In this document: piece by piece, positions 1 to 8,700 of the stretch
How positions within the stretch are numbered: position 1 is the first letter of the stretch
How the letters are laid out: the number at the start of each line of letters is the position of its first letter
Origin: JTS-RE9 sp964649195
GTDB lineage: Bacteria > Planctomycetota > Phycisphaerae > Phycisphaerales > Phycisphaeraceae
Length of the DNA stretch: 51,807 nt
Reading direction: 5' to 3'
Assembly: GCA_964649195.1 (NCBI GenBank)
Contig: CAZYPK010000019.1
Location: 1-51,807 of the forward strand
The notes under the pieces: generated by a model
What the model saw: only the letters and a program-made list of their open reading frames with translations
The model's database searches: none
What the model was told of the DNA's origin: nothing
Position numbers and translations under genes: made by a program

Positions 1-18
1 TCGCAAACGAATCGGCTC

Positions 19-58
19 GGCGGGAGCCTCGCCCTCCCGGCGGGAGCCTCGCCCTTCC
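19..58. repeat. 20-bp tandem repeat, two copies
   Basis: Two near-identical 20-bp units of the type GGCGGGAGCCTCGCCCTCCC lie head to tail. Related units occur on the opposite strand at 25934-25993 and once at 26119-26140, so this is a dispersed family. No gene is visible in the first 320 bases. Confidence 0.8.
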
Positions 59-134
59 ATATGCTTTTACCCTACCCGCCGGGACAGGGGCTGGTTCTCC
101 GAATCGCCTTCGTTGGAAAACTCCAAATGACAAA

Positions 135-240
135 ACTCAAGTTCCAAACAAGCTCCAAAATGCGGAAATGGAAAAAACAAGGAATTCGGATCGCGCATGA
201 TTTCCGCTTTTTTCCTTTGGAATTGGAGCTTGTTTGAGAT
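135..240. repeat. Imperfect long inverted repeat
   Basis: The left arm contains CAAACAAGCTCCAA and the right arm contains TTGGAGCTTGTTTG, with a second inner pair (GGAAAT/ATTTCC). The RNA or single strand could fold into a hairpin of about 100 nt. It is AT-richer than its surroundings and sits just upstream of the first gene. It resembles the other intergenic hairpin elements of this window in design but not in sequence. Confidence 0.6.
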
Positions 241-322
241 TTGGTGATTGCGATTTGTGATTTCAGACCGCACATCAACGAAAAATGAAACGGTCCTGTC
301 CGTCTGGATTGCGAAGGTTGCC

Positions 323-1822
323 ATGACTCCAACGTACCCCCGCATCGGTCACTTCAAGGATGTCACATCCTTTCGCGGTCATCTCACGCAAGCCGGCCTC
401 GCGCTGCCGGTGGATGATCGCATTCTGTCGGCTGCCGACGCCTCCCCGCTCGCTCAGCCGATGCAGGTGCGCGATTTCACCGTGGGCAATCGCTGGTGCA
501 TTCATCCGATGGAAGGATGGGATGGCCTCCCTGATGGCCGCCCTTCGCCGCACACCGTTCGCCGGTGGCGCAACTTCGGCCTCAGCGGGGCGAAGCTCAT
601 CTGGGGCGGCGAGGCGTTTGCGGTCAGGCAGGATGGCCGGGCGAATCCGAACCAGCTTTACCACCGGCCTGAAAACATCGAGCCGATGCGCGATCTGCTT
701 CGCGCGCTCATGGATGCACATGAAGAGCGCTTCGGCAAAGGCGCGGGCGATGACCTTCTCGTCGGCCTTCAGCTCACGCATTCGGGCCGGTTCTGCAAGC
801 CCCATCACAAGACGCGCTTTGAGCCGCGCATCGCCTATCACCATCCGCTGCTCGATGCGAAGGTGGGCATCAAGCCTGATGATGATTCGGCGGTGCTCAG
901 CGATGATGAAGTGAAGCGCATCATTGATGCGTTCATCTTTGCCGCCGGCTGGGCGGCCAAACGGGGGTTCCGCTTCGTCGATATCAAGGCCTGTCACGGC
1001 TACCTGGGCCACGAGTTTCTTTCCGCTTTCACCCGTCCCGGAAAATACGGCGGCGACTTCGCCGGCCGCACGCAATTCCTCCGCGAGATCGTTGAAGGCA
1101 TCCGCGAAAAACATCCGCAGCTTCTCATCGGCGTGCGATTGAGCGTCTTCGATCGACCGCCTTATCTGCCCGATCCTTCGCAAACCGGCGGCGGCAAGTT
1201 CGGACCGGGGGTGCCCGCTGATTTCTCCGCCGCCCTGCCTTACCCCGGCTTTGGTTGCAGCCACGACAATCCGCTGGAGATCGATCTGGCCGAACCCGTG
1301 CAACTGCTCGAAATGATGCGCGATGATCTGAAGATCGACATGGTAAACCTCTCGGCAGGCAGCCCGTACTACAACCCGCACATTCAGCGGCCCGCCTACT
1401 TCCCGCCCAGCGACGGCTACACGCCGCCGGAGGATCCGCTCATCGGCTGCGTCAGGCAGATTCGGATCGTGCGCGAACTGAAGCGGCGCGTGCCGGGACT
1501 GCCGATGGTCGGCACGGCTTACAGCTATTTTCAGGAATACCTGCCGCACATCGCCCAGGCCGTGGTGCGCGAAGGCTGGGTCGATTCGGTGGGCCTGGGA
1601 CGCATGGTGCTTTCGTATCCCGACCTGCCCGCGGATTGTCTGGAGCAGGGTGAGATGAAAAAACCCAAACTGATCTGCCGAACCTTCAGCGACTGCACGA
1701 CGGCTCCAAGAAACGGCATCATTTCAGGCTGTTTTCCGCTGGATCCTTATTACAAGGATGGTGCGGAGGCGGCGAAGCTGAAGAAGGCAAAAGCGACGCT
1801 GCGCGAAAGGCTCAGGGGATAG
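323..1822 (+). CDS. NADH:flavin oxidoreductase, Old Yellow Enzyme family
   Basis: The 499-residue product reads as a cytoplasmic FMN-dependent oxidoreductase of the OYE / 2,4-dienoyl-CoA reductase type, which reduces activated C=C bonds. An N-terminal HPMEGWDG segment is followed by GLQLTHSGRF, the usual substrate/flavin-contacting stretch, and by the catalytic-region motif DIKACHGYLGHEFLS with TRPGKYGG after it. The C-terminal VGLGRMVLSYPDLP matches the phosphate-binding end of the barrel. I chose ATG 323 because an in-frame TTG at 248 would add residues coded by repeat-like sequence; GAAGG at 313-317 may be a weak ribosome site. The iron-sulfur and FAD domains of the long dienoyl-CoA reductases are absent. 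The substrate is unknown. Confidence 0.85.
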   Translation: MTPTYPRIGHFKDVTSFRGHLTQAGLALPVDDRILSAADASPLAQPMQVRDFTVGNRWCIHPMEGWDGLPDGRPSPHTVRRWRNFGLSGAKLIWGGEAFAVRQDGRANPNQLYHRPENIEPMRDLLRALMDAHEERFGKGAGDDLLVGLQLTHSGRFCKPHHKTRFEPRIAYHHPLLDAKVGIKPDDDSAVLSDDEVKRIIDAFIFAAGWAAKRGFRFVDIKACHGYLGHEFLSAFTRPGKYGGDFAGRTQFLREIVEGIREKHPQLLIGVRLSVFDRPPYLPDPSQTGGGKFGPGVPADFSAALPYPGFGCSHDNPLEIDLAEPVQLLEMMRDDLKIDMVNLSAGSPYYNPHIQRPAYFPPSDGYTPPEDPLIGCVRQIRIVRELKRRVPGLPMVGTAYSYFQEYLPHIAQAVVREGWVDSVGLGRMVLSYPDLPADCLEQGEMKKPKLICRTFSDCTTAPRNGIISGCFPLDPYYKDGAEAAKLKKAKATLRERLRG

Positions 1823-1823
1823 G

Positions 1824-1891
1824 AGCCGCTTGCGGCTTCGCTCTGATTCCTGTCTTCTGTTTCATACTCCACGGGAGCTGAAGCTCCCGTG
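1824..1891. repeat. Composite of two palindromes after a stop codon
   Basis: AGCCGCTTGCGGCTTCGC starts at 1824, and a 9-bp-arm hairpin CACGGGAGC/GCTCCCGTG occupies 1870-1891. The same two palindromes occur in the same order at 14156-14207, again directly after a plus-strand stop codon. There is no T-tract, so these are dispersed repeats rather than ordinary terminators. Nothing else is visible in 1823-1960. Confidence 0.8.
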
Positions 1892-1960
1892 CCTGATTCT
1901 CCTGTTCCCTGTCCCCTGCGGCTCCACATCTTTTCCTTTTCATTCTGTATCATCTTCGCC

Positions 1961-2956
1961 ATGCAGAAACGCACCTTAGGACGCACCGGACTCCAAGTCA
2001 GCGAAGTGGCGCTGGGCGGGCTTTACACCTCCTCCCTGGGCGGCGGCGTGGAGAACGCCCGCAACATCGTGCAGCGGGCGGTCAACCTCGGCATCAATTA
2101 CATCGACACCGCCCCGCGCTATGCCGACAGCGAAGAGACCCTGGGCCACGTGCTGCCTTTGATCCATTCGCCGCTGATCCTCTCCACCAAGCTCGGCGGA
2201 AGGCCTGAGCCGTTCGATCCGAAAAACCGCGATGGTTTGATGTGGTCGATTGAAGAAAGTCTGAAGCTGCTCAAGCGCGATGTCATCGATGTGCTGATGA
2301 TCCACGAACCCGATCGCCCGCAGCTTTTCAACTGGTGGGATGATCCGTTCAAAGTCACCGGCCCGGTCATCGAAGTCATCGAGGAGCTCAAGGAAGACGG
2401 CGTGATCCGCTTCGCGGGACTGGGCGGCACGACCACCTCGCAGCTTGCCCACCTGATGCGCAGCGGCCACTTCGATGTCGTCCTCACCGCGTTCAATTAC
2501 TCCATTCTCTTCCGCGAAGCCGAGGACGACATCTTCCCCGCGGCCCGCGACATGAACATGGGCGTCATCATCGGCTCCTCGCTTCAACAGGGCGGCCTTG
2601 GCCGAAGGTATGACGAAATCGTCCGCAGCAAACCGGTCTGGATGTCGCGGCCAAGACAGCGGCAACTGCTTGAGCTTTATGCCTACCTCGATGAGATCGA
2701 GATGGAACTGCCAGAGATCGCCCTGCGGTTCGCGCTGGCCGGCGAGCATGTGCATACGGTGCTGATCGGGCCGAAGAACGCCCAGCAGGTGGAGGACTCG
2801 GTCGTCGCCGCCGGACGCGGACCGCTGCCGCCGGAGGTGATGGGAAGGCTCGATGACATCTGGCGAATCTGCCCGATGCGTCCGTTCGAGGAACCGATGA
2901 TCTGGCCCTTCAGGAATCCGGGCTACTTCGGGCCGGGGATGGCGAATCATGGGTGA
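1961..2956 (+). CDS. Aldo/keto reductase
   Basis: The product is 331 residues long, the usual size of NAD(P)H-dependent aldo/keto reductases. The catalytic tetrad is visible: Asp and Tyr in IDTAPRYADSE, Lys in ILSTKLGG and His in VLMIHEPD. The MGVIIGSSLQQGG and TVLIGPKNAQQVEDSV stretches correspond to the cofactor-binding part of the barrel. It most resembles the D-threo-aldose/L-fucose dehydrogenase branch, but the substrate cannot be told from sequence. ATG 1961 is used; the extension back to 1889 runs through palindrome-rich spacer. It follows the flavin oxidoreductase in the same direction, 138 bp downstream, so co-transcription is possible. Confidence 0.85.
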   Translation: MQKRTLGRTGLQVSEVALGGLYTSSLGGGVENARNIVQRAVNLGINYIDTAPRYADSEETLGHVLPLIHSPLILSTKLGGRPEPFDPKNRDGLMWSIEESLKLLKRDVIDVLMIHEPDRPQLFNWWDDPFKVTGPVIEVIEELKEDGVIRFAGLGGTTTSQLAHLMRSGHFDVVLTAFNYSILFREAEDDIFPAARDMNMGVIIGSSLQQGGLGRRYDEIVRSKPVWMSRPRQRQLLELYAYLDEIEMELPEIALRFALAGEHVHTVLIGPKNAQQVEDSVVAAGRGPLPPEVMGRLDDIWRICPMRPFEEPMIWPFRNPGYFGPGMANHG

Positions 2957-2984
2957 TCGCCTGACGGGCAAACCGTCAAACACT

Positions 2985-3004
2985 CCGTTCGCCAAGGCGA
3001 ACGG
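2985..3004. repeat. Perfect 9-bp-arm palindrome
   Basis: CCGTTCGCC and GGCGAACGG are separated by two bases just after the aldo/keto reductase. No U-tract follows. It could be a transcript-end hairpin or another short dispersed palindrome. Confidence 0.6.
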
Positions 3005-3028
3005 CTAAATGCGCCGGCATCGACTGTT

Positions 3029-3057
3029 TTGACTTGGCCCGCTTGCCGCCATATTCT
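3029..3057 (+). promoter_or_regulatory. Putative promoter of the leu leader
   Basis: TTGACT (3029-3034) and TATTCT (3052-3057) are separated by 17 bp. A start 6-8 bases beyond the -10 would fall at or next to the leader ATG at 3064, so the leader mRNA would be leaderless or nearly so. This is read by eye from box similarity only. Confidence 0.5.
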
Positions 3058-3063
3058 CCTGTC

Positions 3064-3135
3064 ATGATGTTGACCTCGAACACCGTCGCTGCAGAACTGG
3101 GTCTTGCCCTTCTGCTTGCCCTGCGCGCCGGATAG
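3064..3135 (+). CDS. Leucine-rich leader peptide of leuA (attenuator)
   Basis: This 23-codon frame begins ATG ATG TTG and ends with TAG at 3133-3135. Seven of its 23 residues are leucine, six of them in the nine-residue run LGLALLLAL coded by 3097-3123. It ends 135 bp before leuA, whose enzyme commits carbon to leucine, and is followed by mutually exclusive antiterminator and terminator hairpins. This is the arrangement of a classical amino-acid attenuator: slow translation of the Leu codons should hold the ribosome upstream of 3127 and favour readthrough. The peptide has no expected function apart from its translation. Leucine control is inferred from the codons. Confidence 0.8.
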   Translation: MMLTSNTVAAELGLALLLALRAG

Positions 3136-3174
3136 GTCGAGTCGATAACCATCGAACCGCTCGCCCTGTCCGGC
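3127..3174 (+). promoter_or_regulatory. Antiterminator stem of the leu attenuator
   Basis: GCCGGATAGG (3127-3136) can pair over ten positions with CCTGTCCGGC (3165-3174), with one G-U pair. The 5' strand overlaps the end of the leader peptide and its stop codon; the 3' strand covers most of the ascending arm of the terminator. A ribosome stalled on the Leu codons leaves this pairing free, while one at the stop codon blocks it. Confidence 0.75.
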
Positions 3175-3200
3175 CACCCGCGACAGGGGTTTTTTATTTT
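3164..3200 (+). terminator. Intrinsic terminator (attenuator) before leuA
   Basis: CCCTGTC (3164-3170) pairs with GACAGGG (3182-3188) across an 11-nt loop and is followed by GTTTTTTATTTT. This is a textbook rho-independent terminator placed between a Leu-rich leader and leuA. Its left arm is shared with the antiterminator, so the two structures exclude each other. Confidence 0.85.
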
Positions 3201-3229
3201 CCGATATTCTCTGTTTCGTTCACCCCCAA

Positions 3230-3255
3230 AGCCCACGGACTCCTGTCCGTGGGTT
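3230..3255. repeat. 11-bp hairpin just upstream of the leuA ribosome site
   Basis: The stem is built on CCCACGGAC/GTCCGTGGG with the tetraloop TCCT and closing A-U and G-U pairs. The stem ends five bases before GGAG (3261-3264), the leuA Shine-Dalgarno. It may be a dispersed palindrome, an mRNA stabiliser or a structure that affects initiation. Confidence 0.6.
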
Positions 3256-3270
3256 GTCCCGGAGCCTGCA

Positions 3271-4863
<1,593 letters not shown>

Positions 4864-4872
4864 TGCAAGCCC

Positions 4873-4901
4873 TTGCAACGACTAAAATTAATTTATTATA
4901 T
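4873..4901 (+). promoter_or_regulatory. Putative promoter in AT-rich patch
   Basis: TTGCAA (4873-4878) and TTATAT (4896-4901), 17 bp apart, lie in a short AT-rich stretch after leuA. A start near 4908 would give a leader of about 35 nt before the GGAAAG site (4932-4937) of the next gene. Confidence 0.45.
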
Positions 4902-4941
4902 CATGCTTTGTCGGTGTTCAACCGTCATCACGGAAAGACAA

Positions 4942-5634
4942 ATGGCACGCGACGAAAATCTTACACCTTGGGACATTTACGTCGATGAAGTGAAGGTGCC
5001 TGGCGATTACCGCCTTGGCTTTTTGGTCATTCCAAACACGGCATCGTTCAGTCAGAAACTGTTCCGTTGCCGCCAACATCCGCCAGGCAAAGACGGACGA
5101 ACTGTCGAAAGTCGGGAATTACATTGGAGCAGATTGCATCGTGGCGTCGCACAGGTGGCCCTTGATTGGATCGACTTGGTATTTCAACATCGCGGAGCGA
5201 AATTTTATCTGGCCCCGTGGGCGGAGAAGGAGCCCAAAGAGCTCGTTATTCTTCGTTTTATTGCTCGATCATGCCAGATAAAGAGGCTGGTGCCGCCATA
5301 CAACATGGTCGTATTCCTGGATTACGATTCAGAACATGCGCCAGCTCGAATACAGAACACGATCCGTGAAGTCGGCAACATTTCCAGGTGCTACCACCTG
5401 GACAGCAAGAAAAATGATTGCATTCAGTGTTGCGACCTGCTTCTTGGCGCCTTGCGCACATTGGGAAATGACGAGTCGATTCCTTTGGATTTTGACATGC
5501 TGGATCGCAGGCATCGCGATCGTGAGAAGCTAAGGGATTCGGAAATAAAACGCTATATCGCCGGTTATTTGGGACGACGAATTGACGCGGATTCGCATTG
5601 CGTCTATGATTTAAGGCGTGGAAAGTTACGATAA
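4942..5634 (+). CDS. DUF3800 domain protein
   Basis: The 230-residue product opens with TPWDIYVDEV, in the place of the DUF3800 'DES/DE' strand, and has near its C-terminal half the sequence DSKKNDCIQCCDLLLGAL, matching the family's K....Q..D...G signature. DUF3800 proteins have an RNase H-like core and are often found near mobile or defence genes; their biochemical role is not settled. GGAAAG at 4932-4937 supports ATG 4942 over the earlier in-frame starts. The gene is AT-richer than leuA and the AsmA-like gene on either side, has its own promoter-like boxes and ends at a strong hairpin, which together suggest a transferred single gene. Confidence 0.65.
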   Translation: MARDENLTPWDIYVDEVKVPGDYRLGFLVIPNTASFSQKLFRCRQHPPGKDGRTVESRELHWSRLHRGVAQVALDWIDLVFQHRGAKFYLAPWAEKEPKELVILRFIARSCQIKRLVPPYNMVVFLDYDSEHAPARIQNTIREVGNISRCYHLDSKKNDCIQCCDLLLGALRTLGNDESIPLDFDMLDRRHRDREKLRDSEIKRYIAGYLGRRIDADSHCVYDLRRGKLR

Positions 5635-5679
5635 TTCACCAATACGATAGTCGGCACCAAACGCCGACGAGTCGGAACA

Positions 5680-5717
5680 GGGCGGTCGCCGCGAAAGCGG
5701 GCCGCCCACTTTTATTT
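5680..5717 (+). terminator. Intrinsic terminator
   Basis: GGGCGG (5680-5685) pairs with CCGCCC (5702-5707) around an inner CCGC-GAAA-GCGG hairpin, followed by ACTTTTATTT. It ends the DUF3800 transcript and overlaps the stop codon of the convergent AsmA-like gene, so it may serve both directions. Confidence 0.8.
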
Positions 5718-8700
5718 CTCCACCGCGAAGCGGTCTTTTTTCCAGACGAAATGGGCCTCGTTGTCCTTGATCCATTTCATGATCGCCGCGTGGGCGCCGG
5801 CGGTGTTCTGGCCCAGTGTTGCGGCGGTGAGGTAGTTGGTACACAGCTTGTCGAACGCGCTGGAACTGATGATTCGCTTGAGGTGTTCGTAGGCGGCCCA
5901 CTTGGGTTCGCGGGTGTTCGGGCCGAACAGCGTGGGCTTGCCGCCGGGAAGCTGGTGCATGGCGTTGGCGAGGATGTAAACCGAGCTGACCTGCGGCGTT
6001 TTGGCGATCTCATCGAGCCGGGCCACCGCCTTCTTGTCGCTCTCCTTGCTCAGGGCGATGATCGAATCGACCTCGCTCTTGATCGGGTCCGCCGGGGCCT
6101 TGGGCGGCACGACTGCCGGAGGCGTCGGGGCTTTCGCGGGGGTTTTGGCCGGGGGCGGGGGAGTTGTCGGGGGCTTCTCAGGCGTCTTCGTCGGCGGCGC
6201 GGGAACCGTCGGCGGATTCGGCTGCGGCTTCTTCGTGTCGTCCGCCTTCTTGTCGTCCATCTTCTTGTCATCCTTGCCGCCGAGGATGCCGCCGAGGATC
6301 CCGCCCAGGTCCGGCTTGCCGCCGTCCTTGCCGCCGACGACGCCCGGGATCAGGTTCGCCGGGCTGAACGCGCTTTTGAGCGTGGTCTGGGCGAACTTGT
6401 TCACATCCGGGACAAGCTGGCCGTTCTGCTGCGTGAAGGGCACGAAGAGATGGCCCTCGCTGCCGAGGAACTTCTGCAACTTGCCTGACAGCGCCGCCTT
6501 GGGAAAGCCGAACGACAACTGCGGCACCTTGGTCTTGAGATTGACCGTGCCATCGAGGGCGACGGTGTATTTGTCGATCTTGAAGGTCATCGGCTTGCTG
6601 TAGCGCAGCGTGCCGTTGTCGATGGAGGCGGAGAACTTGTCGAAGGTGGGGGCGTACTTGTCGAACTTGCCCAGAAACTCGCCCAGTTCCGATTCGAGCA
6701 GGCCGCCCACCCCCGCCGCCGCCATCAGCGGCTTGAACTCGGCGGGCACGAGGTTGTTCACGGAGATCATCGGCTTGAGCTTCATGCTGTTGAAATCGAA
6801 ATCGACCTTCGCATTCAGGTCCGCCACGTTGAACCCGCTCGCCGGCGCCGAGAAGCCGTCCTTCTGGACCACGATGACCACCGGCTTCTCCGAGCTTTCC
6901 GCGCGGAGAATGCCGCCGGTCATCGGCTCGAAAAGCACGCTGGAAAGAATCTCGTTCATGTGCAGCTTCGCCACCGCGTTGTCGGTCAGGCTCAGCCTGT
7001 CGGAGTAAAGACCGCTCACGTGGATGTCCGCATTGGGGCTGACCAGGCGGGCCACCAGCTCGTTGGACGGACCGCCTGCGACGCCGGGCTTTCTGCTCAC
7101 CACATCCAACTCATCCACCATCCCGCCCAGCACGCCCGACAGCTTGCCATCCATCGCCAGCAGCTTGTCCACCGCGGGCACCGGCAGCTTCCGGCCCTTC
7201 ACGTTCACCGCCAGCGAATCCAGCCCCAGGCCGCCGAAGCTCACCCGGCCATCCTTGTCCTCCAGGTTCTTCGCCGTGATCTGGCCGGTGATCGTCCCCT
7301 TCTGAATCGCCGCCGCGTTGGCAAGCTGCGGCAGGTTGCCCGCCATCGGGATCACCGCCGTTTCCGACTTGAGATCGATCGTGATCTCCTTCATGTTCAC
7401 CGGGGTGTGAACATCGATGCTCACGTTCTCCATGCGCAGCGCCGAATCGAAGTCGCGCTTGCCGATGAACGGGCCTTTGGTCCTGATGTTCACCTTGAAG
7501 TTCGAGTTCTTCGCGTTGATCGGCAGCGGCTTGGCGGGTTCCGCAGCGGCCGACACCGGGGGCGATGCCGAACCTGCCGACTGCGTGGGGCGCGCCGTGG
7601 TGGCCGATGAAGGCGACGGTTCCACCGGCAGCGGGGCCAGTGCGAACTGCGCCCTTTCGATGGTGACATCCACCACCGTCGGCTCCACGAGCACCACCTC
7701 CTTGAGCATGGCCGGGAGCTTGTCGCCGTACCTTCGCTGAATCGTGGCGAAACCCTGCGGCGAGAGCGTGACGGTGAGTTTGCTGTTGGCCTGGGCGGTG
7801 GCCCGCTCGTCGGGCACCAGGGTGATGCCGCCGATGCCGGTGGCGAGCTTCGACTTGATGTCATAGCCGGCGATCATCGCCTTGCCCTCGCCGGGCTTGA
7901 TCGACAAGGCCATGCGTTCGATCGAACCGCCGAAGAGATCCACCAGCAATCCGCCCTGTCCGCCCAGGGCATCGACGAGGGCGGTGGGGATGTTGGTGAT
8001 GGTGACGTTGGCGGCGATGGAGCGGTCGTCCTTCATCGCGCCGGTGATGTTGGCCGTCGCGTCGATCTTGCCGATCGTTGCGCCCTGCACCAGGTCGCCC
8101 TTGAGGGTGACGATCACCGGCTGCTCAAGCGTGGTCGGGCTGAGCGTGGCGACAAGGTTGCGCACCGCCGCGCCCTTGAGCCGGTCATCCCCCTTGGGCA
8201 TGATCTGATCGATGGCGGCGGTGAAGCCGAAGCGCCCGGTCTTCTTCGCTTCATCCCCGTCCAAAGGCAGATCAAATTGCGTGAAAGTCACATGCAGTTT
8301 CGCAGGCTGATCGAGCGCGAGATTCTTAAACTCCTCCGGCAAGGTCAGCGTGCCCTTCTTCAAATCCTCCAGCAAGGCCGGTGTCGCCGTCATCGTCACA
8401 TGGCTCTTGCCCGGTTCGGGAAGATCGAAGCGGTTGTTGCGCAGCCGTCCGTCGATGACCACATCCAGATTCTGCGCCTTGGCGGTGAGTTGCACCGGGC
8501 CTTGGACGTTGCTCTTGCCGTCGCTGTCTGCGACCTGCGTCATGGTTGTGACGACCTTGGCGGTGAGCGCCGGACCGATGCCGTAGTGCGCCAGCCGGCC
8601 TTTGCCGATGAAGGCGTCGGCGAGGGCGGTGGGGATGTTGGTGATGCTGACATTGGCGGCAATGGAGCGGTCGTCCTTCATCGCGCCGGTGACGTTGGCC

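Noticed and set aside
275..1549. Minus-strand open frame of 424 codons opposite the flavin oxidoreductase
   Set aside because: No domain, biased Arg/Ala/His composition, and the plus strand has a clear enzyme.
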